From Pseudomonadota bacterium (GTDB taxonomy: Bacteria; Desulfobacterota; Anaeroferrophillalia; Anaeroferrophillales; Tharpellaceae), in NCBI GenBank assembly GCA_015486445.1, contig WFRT01000151.1:1-22346 (forward strand): DNA of 22,346 nt, given 5' to 3'. Position numbers and translations under genes: made by a program. The notes beneath the pieces are model-generated. The model searched no databases. It was not told the DNA's origin and saw nothing but the letters and a program-made list of their open reading frames with translations. Below, piece by piece: positions 6,921-20,468 of this stretch; position 1 is the stretch's first letter; each line of letters opens with the position of its first letter.

Positions 6921-8225
6921 TCAGGAAGCGGCTTTCTTCTTCTCCGGGTGGAGATAGGCATCAACCTTCTTGATGGCACAGAACTCGCCGCACATGGTAC
7001 AAACTTCTTCGTCGGCCGGCAGGCTCTCGCGGCGTCGGGAACGGGCTTTCGCCGGATCGATGGCAAGTTCGATCTGGCCCTGCCAGTCAAGTTGCTTGCG
7101 CTTTTCAGCCATCTGCCGATCCCAGTCAAGGGCCCCGGGCAAACCCCGGGCGATGTCACCGGCATGGGCCGCGATCAGCGAGGCGATCACCCCCTCGCGG
7201 ACATCCTCGACGGTCGGCAGGCAGAGATGCTCGGCCGGGGTCACGTAACAGAGAAAGTCGGCCCCGGCGGCCGCGGCCACGGCTCCGCCGATGGCCGCGG
7301 TGATATGGTCATAGCCCGGGGCGACATCGGTAACCAGCGGCCCGAGCACATAAAACGGCGCCTCCCTGCAGATGCTTTTCTGGATCTGCATATTGGTCGC
7401 AATCTGGTTCAATGGCACATGGCCGGGACCCTCGATCATCACCTGGACCCCGGCCTGACGGGCCCGGTCGGTGAGTTCGCCGAGAAAAATAAGTTCCTGG
7501 AGCTGGGGCCGGTCCGAGGCGTCGGCCAGGCAGCCGGGCCGCAGCCCGTCGCCGAGACTTAAGGTAACGTCATGTTCGAGGGCGATCTCCAGCAGCCTAT
7601 CGTAATACTGGTAAAAGGGATTCTCCCGCTCATTGTACACCATCCACTCGACCATGAAGGCACCACCCCGGCTGACCACATCCGTCACCCGGCCGCACTC
7701 CTTGAGGCTCTCCAGAGTACGCAGGTTGACCCCGCAGTGAATGGTCATGAAATCAACCCCGAGCCGAGCCTGGCGTTCGATCACGGCAAACATCTCGTCG
7801 ACCGTGACATCCCCGAAAAAACCGTGCCGGGCCACGCCCTCCTGGGCCACCCGGTAAATCGGCACGGTCCCGAGCGGCACCGGGCAGTGGCTGAGAATCG
7901 CCTTCATCACCTCGTCGAGGTCGCCGCCGGTGCTCAAATCCATCACCGCGTGGGCGCCATAATCCACCGCGGTCTTGAGCTTGGCCAACTCACCTTGAAG
8001 ATCGGAAGCGTCCGATGAGGTTCCGATGTTGGCGTTTATCTTGACCTTGAGTCCCTTCCCGATCCCGTAAGCCGTAAGCTCCCGGTGATTGCGGTTGGCG
8101 GGAATCGCGATGGTTCCGGCTGCGACCCCGGCCAGCAGGTCGGTCGTGGTGATATTCTCGGCGGCCAGCACCTGTTCCATGGCCGGGGTGACCTCGCCTC
8201 GACGGGCGGCAAGCATCTGGGTCAT
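6921..8225 (-). CDS. thiC: phosphomethylpyrimidine synthase (HMP-P synthase)
   Basis: Radical-SAM enzyme that rearranges aminoimidazole ribotide into hydroxymethylpyrimidine phosphate, the pyrimidine half of thiamin. At 434 residues it is the short form lacking the N-terminal extension of the E. coli type. Landmarks are NANIGTSSD, the central VMDLSTGGDL, the GDGLRPGCLADASD block, EGPGHVPLNQI, and C-terminal cysteines at 409, 412 and 416 (CTMCGEFC) for the 4Fe-4S cluster. Their spacing is CX2CX3C, against CX2CX4C in the E. coli form. It starts with ATG behind a weak AAGGTAA site, 79 nt after the thiD2E stop. No TPP riboswitch is visible ahead of it, which is unusual for thiC. Confidence 0.96.
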   Translation of the reverse strand: MTQMLAARRGEVTPAMEQVLAAENITTTDLLAGVAAGTIAIPANRNHRELTAYGIGKGLKVKINANIGTSSDASDLQGELAKLKTAVDYGAHAVMDLSTGGDLDEVMKAILSHCPVPLGTVPIYRVAQEGVARHGFFGDVTVDEMFAVIERQARLGVDFMTIHCGVNLRTLESLKECGRVTDVVSRGGAFMVEWMVYNERENPFYQYYDRLLEIALEHDVTLSLGDGLRPGCLADASDRPQLQELIFLGELTDRARQAGVQVMIEGPGHVPLNQIATNMQIQKSICREAPFYVLGPLVTDVAPGYDHITAAIGGAVAAAAGADFLCYVTPAEHLCLPTVEDVREGVIASLIAAHAGDIARGLPGALDWDRQMAEKRKQLDWQGQIELAIDPAKARSRRRESLPADEEVCTMCGEFCAIKKVDAYLHPEKKKAAS

Positions 8226-8304
8226 AAATTACCTTAGAAGTCTGAAAATTTGCGCAGCGGATTTTCTTTTAAACCCGACAATCAATGGACCGGGCAGCCT
8301 TTTT

Positions 8305-9387
8305 TCAGTACGCCAGCCGGGAACGCAGCTCCCGCACCGCCCGGGCGGGATCGGGCGCCGCTAGGACCGCCCGGATGACGGCTACCGCGGGCACCCGGCT
8401 GGGGCGGACTACGGCCGGCAGGTTGTCCGGGTCCAGGCCCCCGATGGCAACCACCGGCAAAGCCACCCGGCCCAGCATTTCCACCAACCCTTCGACCCCG
8501 ACCGTGGGATCGGGACGGGCCTTGCTCGGGGTCGTAAAAATCGGGCCGAAACCGAGATAGTCGGCCCCTTCCTCGACGGCCTTCAAGGCCTGCTCCAGGG
8601 AGTGGGTCGAACGACCGATCGGCATCTGCGGACCGACCAGCCTGCGGGCCTCGGCCAGAGGCAGATCGTGCTGACCGAGATGGAGACCGTCGGCCTTGAC
8701 CAGCAGCGCGATGTCGGGCCGATCGTTGACCACGAAGGGGGTTTCAAATTCCCGGCACAGCTCCCGCAGCCGGGCCGCCTTCTCCAGAAACGTGGCGTCA
8801 TCGCCCTCTTTCTGGCGCCACTGGACGATATCGACCCCGGTCTCAAGAACCCGGCTGAGATCGGCAAACAGGTCGCGGCCGGAATAAAATTTTTCATCGA
8901 CCACGAGATAGAAGGCCGCCGCCCGTTTTTCCCGCGCTCCGTAGCCGAACCAACGCCGCACTTGCGGCCGGCGGCCGGCAAGAATCTCCTGTTCGAGTTC
9001 ATAGAGGGAAAAACGCAGCTCCTTGATCCCGCGGGAAAAACTATCCCCCACGGGCAGAAGCTTGCCGTACTCCTCAAGAACCCGGGCCGCTTCCTGGGTC
9101 CGCTTGCAGTTGGCCTGGAGCAGATCCCCAGCGTCCGACCTCAAGGCTTCACTTGCACTCTGGCCCCCGGCCCCGACGTCGTCTCCGGCCCGGCGGGCCG
9201 CCAGACAGGCCGCCCGCAACCGGTCGTCAAGCAGTTCCCGAAGCCGGTGGCGCAAACTCTTGATCCGCCCCGAACCGTGATCGTCGCAAACCAGGCGCTG
9301 ATACTCTTCAAGCACCCGCAACCCTTCGCGAAGCCGGTTGAGGTTGGCATCCAGCACCCGGTACAGGCGTTTTTCTTCCACTGCCAC
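8305..9387 (-). CDS. thiE: bifunctional ThiD2 HMP-P kinase-like / thiamin-phosphate synthase
   Basis: A 360-residue fusion. Residues about 1-135 resemble the ThiD2 domain, a non-canonical HMP-P kinase: RVLDANLNRLREGLRVLEEYQR at the start and NCKRTQEAARVLEEYGKLL near residue 100. Residues about 150-360 are ThiE, which couples HMP-PP with thiazole phosphate: DIVQWRQKEG, FVVNDRPD, ADGLHLGQHDLP, GFGPIFTTPSKARPDPTVG and PVVAIGGLDPDN are the substrate and Mg sites. With thiC next door this supplies pyrimidine phosphorylation and final coupling. The GTG start is the codon directly after the rpoC stop (TAG then GTG), so translation is almost certainly coupled to rpoC; an in-frame GTG two codons on is an alternative. 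Thiazole genes are not in the window. Confidence 0.92.
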   Translation of the reverse strand: MAVEEKRLYRVLDANLNRLREGLRVLEEYQRLVCDDHGSGRIKSLRHRLRELLDDRLRAACLAARRAGDDVGAGGQSASEALRSDAGDLLQANCKRTQEAARVLEEYGKLLPVGDSFSRGIKELRFSLYELEQEILAGRRPQVRRWFGYGAREKRAAAFYLVVDEKFYSGRDLFADLSRVLETGVDIVQWRQKEGDDATFLEKAARLRELCREFETPFVVNDRPDIALLVKADGLHLGQHDLPLAEARRLVGPQMPIGRSTHSLEQALKAVEEGADYLGFGPIFTTPSKARPDPTVGVEGLVEMLGRVALPVVAIGGLDPDNLPAVVRPSRVPAVAVIRAVLAAPDPARAVRELRSRLAY

Positions 9388-13616
<4,229 letters not shown>

Positions 13617-13620
<4 letters not shown>

Positions 13621-16600
13621 GATTTATCCTCCTCCAATTCGATATCCAGGCAGAGGCTCTGGATTTCCTTGACCAGAACATTGAAGGATTCCGGCAATCC
13701 CGATTCCAGGGTATGCTTGCCCTTGACAATGGCCTCGTACATCCGCGTCCGCCCGGCAACGTCATCCGACTTGACAGTCAGAAACTCCTGCAGGGAGTAG
13801 GCGGCGCCATAGGCTTCGAGGGCCCAGACCTCCATCTCTCCGAGCCGCTGCCCACCGAACTGGGCCTTACCACCCAAAGGCTGCTGGGTAACCAGCGAAT
13901 AGGGCCCGATCGAACGGGCGTGCATTTTGTCATCCACCAGGTGATGCAGTTTCAGAATATACATGTAGCCGACGGTAACCGGCCGCTCGAAGGGCTCGCC
14001 GGTGCGGCCGTCAAACAGGGTAACCTGGCCGCTGCGCGGCAGGCCGGCCTTTTCCAGGCACTCCTTGATGCGCTCCTCCCCGACCCCGTCAAAAACCGGG
14101 GTCGCCATCGGTACGTAGGAGGAGAGTTTGCGGGCCTGCTCACGGAGTTCGTCATCGCTGGCCCCGTCCAGCCACTCCAGGGCCTTGCGGTCATGGACGA
14201 AAACATCATTGAGTTTTTCGCGCAGGGCCTTGGGGCTGTACTCCTTTTCGATCATCTCCTCGATCTGGCGGCCCAGCTCCTGGGCGGCCCAGCCGAGATG
14301 GGTTTCGAGCACCTGGCCGACATTCATCCGCGAAGGCACCCCGAGGGGATTCAAAACGATGTCAACGGTAGAGCCGTCGGCCAGGTAGGGCATGTCCTCT
14401 TCCGGCACGATACGGGAGAGCACCCCCTTGTTGCCGTGCCGGCCCGACATTTTGTCGCCCACCGAAAGCTTGCGCTTGATGGCGATGTAAACCTTGATCA
14501 TCTGGTTGACCCCGGGCGGCAGTTCGTCACCCCGGTGCAGGGTCTCGATCTTTTCCTCGACCGCGGCTTCAACCCGGCGCTGTTCACTCTCCAAATAGTC
14601 GATCAACCGGCCAACCTGTTCCTCGACCTCCGGGGCCCCTTCAAGCACCAGGTTGGCCGCCATCCGGAGGGTAACCTTGAGAACCAATTCCTCGGTCAGG
14701 CAGGTACCGGCAGCCAGCACGAGCTGGTCGTCGGCATCCTTGAGGTCGGTTGCCAGGGTCTGGCCGACCAGCAGTTCCCGAAGCTTGCTGATGACGCCGC
14801 GCCGGATAAAGGCCAATTCCTCTTCGGCCTCCTGCCGCACCAGGCTGATGTCCGCTTCACGTTCATCGGCTCCGTTGTCACCACCGTAGCCCTTGCGGGA
14901 GAAAACCTTGGTGTTGATAACCACGCCCTTGATCCCGGGCGAAACCCGAAGCGAGGTGTCACGCACCTCTCCGGCCTTCTCTCCGAAGATCGCCCGAAGC
15001 AGCTTTTCCTCGGGGGAAAGCTGGGTTTCGCCCTTCGGGGTGATCTTGCCGACCAGGATGTCGCCGGGGGTGACATGGGCGCCGATATGGACAATGCCGT
15101 TGGCGTCAAGATGGGCCAGGCCCTCGTCCCCGACATTGGGAATGTCGCGGGTGATCTCCTCGGGGCCGAGCTTGGTGTCGCGGGCCACGACTTCGCAGAC
15201 CTCGATATGGACCGAGGTGAACTTGTCATCCTTGATGAGACGTTCGTTGATCAGGATTGAATCCTCGAAATTGTAGCCGCCCCAGGGCATGAAAGCGACC
15301 TTGACGTTCTGCCCCAGGGCCAGTTCGCCGTGGTCCATCGAGGGGCCGTCGGCGAGAATCTCGCCGGCCTCGACAAAGGTGCCGCTCCGGACCAGCGGAA
15401 TATGGTTGAAGCAGGTGTTCTGGTTGGAACGCATGAACTTGGCCAGCGGGTAGATGTCGACTCCGAAATCGTCGCCTTCGTGGCGGATCACGACCTTGGC
15501 CGAATCGACATACTCGACATAGCCGCTACGCTTGGCAACCACGGCAATTCCCGAGTCGAGAGCCACGCGATGCTCCATCCCGGTGCCGACCATCGGAGCC
15601 TCGGTCCGCAGCAGGGGCACGGCCTGGCGCTGCATGTTGGACCCCATCAGGGCGCGGTTGGCGTCGTCGTGTTCGAGGAACGGGATCAGCGAGGCCGCGA
15701 CACTGACCAGCTGGCGCGGCGAAACATCCATGTAATCGATGTTCTCGCGGCGCTCGATACTGTATTCACCGGCCTTGCGGCAGGTGACCAGCTCGTTGGC
15801 GAAGCTGCCGTCGGGATTGAGCGGGGCGCTGGCCTGGGCGATGATCTTGTCATCCTCGTCCATGGCGTAAAGGTAGCGCACCTCGTTACTGACCACCCCG
15901 TTCTCGACCACCCGATAGGGGGTTTCGATAAAACCGAACTCGTTGACCCGGGCATAGCAGGCGAGCGAGGCGATGAGCCCGATGTTGGGACCTTCCGGAG
16001 TCTCGATCGGGCAGAGCCGGCCGTAGTGGGTAAGATGAACGTCGCGCACCTCGAACCCGGCCCGCTCACGGGTCAAACCGCCCGGTCCCAGGGCGCTCAG
16101 GCGGCGCTTGTGGGTAATCTCGGAAAGCGGGTTGGTCTGGTCCATGAACTGGGAAAGCTGGCTCGAACCGAAGAACTCCTTGATCGCGGCACTGACCGGC
16201 TTGGAGTTGATCAGGTCGTGCGGCATCGCCGTGTCAATCTCCTGCAGGCTCATCCGTTCGCGGATCGATTTTTCCATCCGCACCAGGCCGATCCGGTACT
16301 GGTTCTCAATCAGTTCGCCGACCGTACGCACCCGGCGGTTGCCGAGATGATCGATGTCGTCGATGCTGCCCTTGTCGTTCCTGAGACCGATCAGGTAGCG
16401 AACGATCTCGACGATATCCTCGGCCGTTAAGGTCTTGCAGTCAAGCGGCTGGTCGGTGCCGAGCTTGTGGTTGATCTTGAGCCGGCCGACCCGCGAGAGA
16501 TCGTAGCGCTCAGGATTGAAAAAGAGGTTCTGGAACAGGGTGTCGGCGATCTCGATGGTCGGCGGCTCCCCCGGCCGCAGGCGCCGGTAGATCTCGAGCT

Positions 16601-17783
16601 TGGCCTTTTCGACCTCGAAGTCCTTTTCCGTCTTCTCCCCGCTGGCCACGATTTCGCGCTCTTCGTCACTCAGCACGATCTTGTCGGAAAGCAGGGTATC
16701 ACGCAGGTAGGGGCCGACATTGATATTGTCGATAAAGAGGATCTCGAATTTCTCGACCCCGCTCTGCTGCAGGTCTTCGAGCTTTTCCGGGGAAATCTCC
16801 TCGTTGCATTCAAGCAGCACCTCCCCGGTCTGGGGATCGACGACATCGTGGGCTACGAAGGAGCCAACCAGCTCGTCGTCCATGATCGGCAGGGTTTCAA
16901 GCCCGGCCGCCTTCATCCGGCGCAGGGCCGACTTGCTGAGCTTGCGCCCCTTGGCCAGCAGGACCTCGCCCGAATTCGCATCGACGATGTCTTCGCGGGC
17001 CTTGAAACTGGCCAGGGAATCGGTGTCTTCATAGTCAACCACCCGGCTGAAGGCACCTCCCGGCAGGCAGTTGATCTCAATGCTGTTGTAGAAAAGATTG
17101 AGCAGTTCCTCGGTTGAATAGCCCAGGGCCCGCAAGAGGATGGTGGCCGGCAGCTTGCGGCGGCGATCGATGCGGACATGGATCAGGTCCTTGTTGTCAA
17201 ATTCGAAATCGATCCAGGAGCCCCGGTAGGGAATGACCCGGGCGCTGAACAGGGAAAGACCGCTGACCGAGGTTTTCGATTTCTCCTGGGCGAAAAAAAC
17301 ACCCGGGGAGCGGTGCAGCTGGCTGACGATGACCCGTTCGGTGCCGTTGATGATGAAGGTTCCCCGCTCGGTCATCAGCGGGATCTCGCCGAAATAGACC
17401 TCCTGCTCCTTGATGTCGCGGATCGAACGCTGCTCGGAGCCTTCCTCTATATCCCAGATGATCAGCCGGATTCGAACCCGGATCGGAACCGCGTAGGTCA
17501 AGCCCTTGAGCATGCATTCGCGGTCATCGTAACGTGGGGTTCCAAGACGGTAACTGACGTATTCGATCGAGGAAGTGCCATAGAAATCCTTGATCGGAAA
17601 GACGCTTTTGAAGACGCCCTGAAGGCCAGTATCCTGGCGTTCCTCCTCGGGAATTTCATCCTGGAGAAAACGCCTGAACGAGTCGAGCTGCAGGTCAAGC
17701 AGGAAGGGAAGCTCCGCAACTTCATGAATGGTCGCGAAGTTGCAGCGCAGACGAGGCAGGTTACGGCTATTCCGGACTACCAT
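13617..17783 (-). CDS. rpoB: DNA-directed RNA polymerase subunit beta
   Basis: Second catalytic subunit, 1,388 residues (E. coli 1,342). The rifampicin pocket at 540-566 keeps Asp548, His558 and Ser563, equal to E. coli 516, 526 and 531, so the enzyme looks rifampicin-sensitive. GDKMSGRHGNKG (1109-1120) and the C-terminal GGKAQFGGQRLGEMEVWALEAYGA are intact. Residues about 255-350 include two similar tracts (DIVDANSGEVLLAKGRKLS and DVVDPQTGEVLLECNEEIS), an internal duplication in the lineage-variable lobe region. The start is ATG with GAGGTAA 10 nt upstream; the N-terminus MVVRNSRNLPRLRCNF is plausible for the family. Preceded by the attenuator and promoter described separately. Confidence 0.98.
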
Positions 17784-17886
17784 AGAACATTTACCTCATT
17801 TCTTCTGAAATCAGTTATTAAAGAATAAACTGCGAGAGGGTGGGAGGGGTTGACGACGGCACCGGAAATCCCGGCAAAATCGCTGA

Positions 17887-17915
17887 ATTATACCTGCTAA
17901 AAGACTTGAGAACAA
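17887..17915 (-). promoter_or_regulatory. candidate rpoB promoter downstream of the attenuator
   Basis: On the - strand a perfect TATAAT (17887-17892) stands 17 bases after TTGTTC (17910-17915, three of six matches to the -35 consensus). Transcription would start near 17880 and give an rpoBC leader of roughly 95 nt. The -35 lies in the U-tract side of the attenuator hairpin, so the two elements are interleaved. Confidence 0.5.
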
Positions 17916-17959
17916 AAAACAACGTAAGGGATAGGGTATTTCTACCCTATCCCTTACGT
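17911..17959 (-). terminator. rplL-rpoB intergenic attenuator (intrinsic terminator)
   Basis: A perfect 17-bp inverted repeat: ACGTAAGGGATAGGGTA at 17922-17938 and its complement at 17943-17959. In the - strand RNA the loop is GAAA, a stable GNRA tetraloop, and the stem is followed by UGUUUUUUGUU. This is textbook terminator form in the 218-nt gap between two genes expected to share a transcript. E. coli has a partial terminator and an RNase III site in the same gap, which lower rpoBC expression relative to L10 and L7/L12. RNase III cleavage of this uninterrupted duplex is a further possibility. Confidence 0.85.
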
Positions 17960-18001
17960 GTGAAAGGCGATTAAAAACGACTGGCGATAGTCATCGAATA
18001 T

Positions 18002-18385
18002 TTACTTGACCTCGGCGGTAGCTCCGGCATCTTCCAGCTTTTTGACGATCTCTTCGGCTTCCTCCTTGCTCAAACCTTCCTTGATGACCTTGGGAGCGCC
18101 TTCAACCTCGGCCTTGGCCTCTTTCAGGCCCAGGCCGGTGATCTCGCGGACAACCTTGATGACCTGGATCTTCTTTTCGCCAAAGGAGGTCAGTTCGACA
18201 TCGAACTCGGTCTTCTCTTCAGCCGCACCGCCGGCATCGCCACCGGCTGCCGGCATCGCCGCCACGGCCATCGGGGCGGCGGCGGAGACGCCAAACTTCT
18301 CTTCCAGTTCCTTGACCAGCTCGGAGAGCTCAAGAACCGACATATTCTCAATAAACTGAATGACATCTTCTTTGGTAATCGACAT
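18002..18385 (-). CDS. rplL: 50S ribosomal protein L7/L12
   Basis: Multicopy stalk protein that recruits the GTPase translation factors. The 127-residue acidic protein has the standard three parts: an N-terminal dimerisation helix pair (about 1-33, ITKEDVIQFIENMSVLELSELVKELEEKFGV), an Ala/Gly/Pro-rich hinge (about 34-55) and the C-terminal factor-binding domain (58-127, with KKIQVIKVVREITGLGLKEAKAEVEGAP). ATG start after AAGGAG at 7 nt. It follows rplJ by 74 nt and is followed by the rpoB attenuator. Confidence 0.98.
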   Translation of the reverse strand: MSITKEDVIQFIENMSVLELSELVKELEEKFGVSAAAPMAVAAMPAAGGDAGGAAEEKTEFDVELTSFGEKKIQVIKVVREITGLGLKEAKAEVEGAPKVIKEGLSKEEAEEIVKKLEDAGATAEVK

Positions 18386-18459
18386 GTTGCAACTCCTTGA
18401 AATCTGACTTTTAATTCTCGATATACTGTTACTGGTTCAGGGCCCTCGGCAACGACTGC

Positions 18460-18981
18460 CTAGGCCTGCTCTTTCTGCTCTTTTATCGCGTTGAGAACCT
18501 GCACCGCCTGGCGCATGACTCCACTCAGGACGTTGACCAGGCCGCCCGGAACCGCGTTCATGGTCCCCAGCAGGGTCGCCCGCATGACATCCTTGGTCGG
18601 CAGTTCAGCCAGCCGCTTGAGGCCGTCGGGATCGAGGTAGCCGCCGGCAAGAACTCCACCGCAAATATCCAGGGCGTCTTCCTCCTTGGCAAAACCGACC
18701 AGGGCCTTGGCGGCCGCGGCGGGGTCGCCGTAGACCAGGGCCAGGGCCATGGGGCCGTTTAAATGCTCGGCCAGGGCCTCGTTGCCGGAAGCTTTGGCGG
18801 CAATCCGCGCCAGGGTGTTCTTGACCACCCGGTACTCACTCTCTTTTTCCCGGAGCGTGTTGCGCAGGGCGGTTATCTTTTCAACATTAAGCCCGCGATA
18901 ATCGGTCAGAAAAGCAGCCTGTGCTTCATTGAGCTTGGCAGTCAATTCATCGATGATGGCCTGCTTTTCCGCTCTATTCAC
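18460..18981 (-). CDS. rplJ: 50S ribosomal protein L10
   Basis: Anchors L7/L12 dimers to the ribosomal stalk base. It has 173 residues with the family opening MNRAEKQAIIDELTAKLNEAQAAFLTDYRGL, the RNA-binding YRVVKNTLARIA, and a C-terminal helix that binds L12 (VMRQAVQVLNAIKEQKEQA). It starts with GTG, compensated by the strongest ribosome site in the window, AAGGAGGTG at 18989-18997. The structured leader upstream indicates translational autoregulation by L10-L12. Confidence 0.97.
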   Translation of the reverse strand: MNRAEKQAIIDELTAKLNEAQAAFLTDYRGLNVEKITALRNTLREKESEYRVVKNTLARIAAKASGNEALAEHLNGPMALALVYGDPAAAAKALVGFAKEEDALDICGGVLAGGYLDPDGLKRLAELPTKDVMRATLLGTMNAVPGGLVNVLSGVMRQAVQVLNAIKEQKEQA

Positions 18982-19019
18982 CTTCTTTCACCTCCTTGTC
19001 CTAAAATTGTCAAAAGGCA

Positions 19020-19129
19020 AATGAGCTAGTTCCTGATATCGAACCTTCCGGCTCCTGCCGGCAAAGTCAGACAGCCTCGGCGGGATTTACCTCCAGCAGA
19101 CTGGAATTACCCGCGGTCTTCAGCTCATT
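19020..19129 (-). promoter_or_regulatory. L10-type ribosomal protein leader (autoregulatory mRNA structure)
   Basis: In the - strand RNA an 8-bp closing stem is formed by AAUGAGCU (19122-19129) and AGCUCAUU (19020-19027). It encloses a second arm in which GCGGG pairs with CCCGC, flanked by GAAGAC on one side and CGAGGCUGUC on the other, the kink-turn-like arrangement of known L10 leaders, with a small CCAG/CUGG hairpin at its tip. A CUGA/UCAG arm with a GCCGG-rich hairpin completes a three-way junction. It ends about 20 nt before the rplJ ribosome site. Rfam's L10 leader model is the direct test. Confidence 0.75.
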
Positions 19130-19145
19130 AATCCTCAATTCCAAA

Positions 19146-19162
19146 CCGGGGCCGGGCCCCGG
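19146..19162 (-). other. GC-rich hairpin after rplA
   Basis: CCGGGGC and its complement at 19146-19152 and 19156-19162 face each other around a 3-nt loop, 15 nt after the rplA stop. In the - strand RNA only UUUGGAAUU follows, so termination would be weak. It may separate L11/L1 mRNA from the L10 leader or act as a leaky terminator. Confidence 0.35.
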
Positions 19163-19176
19163 CAGCCATTTCCGGT

Positions 19177-19866
<690 letters not shown>

Positions 19867-19883
19867 TATATCCTCTCGTTCAC

Positions 19884-20306
19884 CTATGCGACAACAATGC
19901 CCATGCTGCGGGCCGTGCCGGCAATAATCTTGCAGGCGGCGTCGATGTCATTGGCGTTAAGATCAACCATCTTGAGTTCGGCAATTTCCTTGACCTGATC
20001 CATGGTCACCGTGCCTACCTTGTCCTTGTTGGGAACCCCGGACCCCTTGTCAACCTTGGCCGCCTTCTTCAGCAATACCGCCGCCGGCGGAGTCTTGGTA
20101 ATGAAACTGAAGCTGCGGTCCGCGTAAACCGTGATAATCACCGGAATAATCATCCCCTGCTGGCCATCGGTCTTGGCATTGAAGGCCTTGCAGAATTCCA
20201 TGATATTGACGCCATGCTGACCCAGGGCCGGCCCTACCGGGGGCGAGGGGTTGGCCTGTCCGGCCGGGATCTGGAGTTTGATCTGACCCGCGATTTTCTT
20301 CGCCAT
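19884..20306 (-). CDS. rplK: 50S ribosomal protein L11
   Basis: Part of the GTPase-associated centre; binds 23S rRNA helices 43-44 and mediates stringent-response and thiopeptide effects. The 140-residue protein has the signature KLQIPAGQANPSPPVGPALGQHGVNIMEFCKAFN in the N-terminal domain, with the thiopeptide-site prolines present, and the rRNA-binding C-terminal domain ending ANDIDAACKIIAGTARSMGIVV. ATG start with a GGAG site 9 nt upstream. Confidence 0.98.
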   Translation of the reverse strand: MAKKIAGQIKLQIPAGQANPSPPVGPALGQHGVNIMEFCKAFNAKTDGQQGMIIPVIITVYADRSFSFITKTPPAAVLLKKAAKVDKGSGVPNKDKVGTVTMDQVKEIAELKMVDLNANDIDAACKIIAGTARSMGIVVA

Positions 20307-20428
20307 CCTTAAAATCTCCTGCTTGCTTGCATAAAAGGCGACCGCGTTAAGTTCTCTCTACGCACCGGGCCGGGTCAGCCCTTTCCGGCTTCCACGGCAG
20401 TCGTCTTTCGGCAAATTCAAAACCATAA

Positions 20429-20453
20429 GTCCGCTTCCCACGGGGAGACGGAC
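20429..20453 (-). other. hairpin in the nusG-rplK gap
   Basis: GTCCG (20429-20433) pairs with CGGAC (20449-20453), with an inner TCCC/GGGA extension and a triloop. In the - strand RNA it is followed by UUAUGGUUUUG, 16 nt after the nusG stop. The 162-nt gap also must contain any L1-binding operator for rplK-rplA, but I cannot identify one with confidence, and no good promoter was found. Confidence 0.3.
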
Positions 20454-20468
20454 CAGAATCAATAACAC

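Noticed and set aside
13713..15260. 515-codon + strand frame opposite rpoB
   Set aside because: Antisense shadow of the conserved C-terminal half of RpoB; no start signal.
20307..20468. L1-binding operator in the rplK leader
   Set aside because: Known L1 autoregulation makes it likely, but I could not find the 23S-like helix and loop pattern with confidence.
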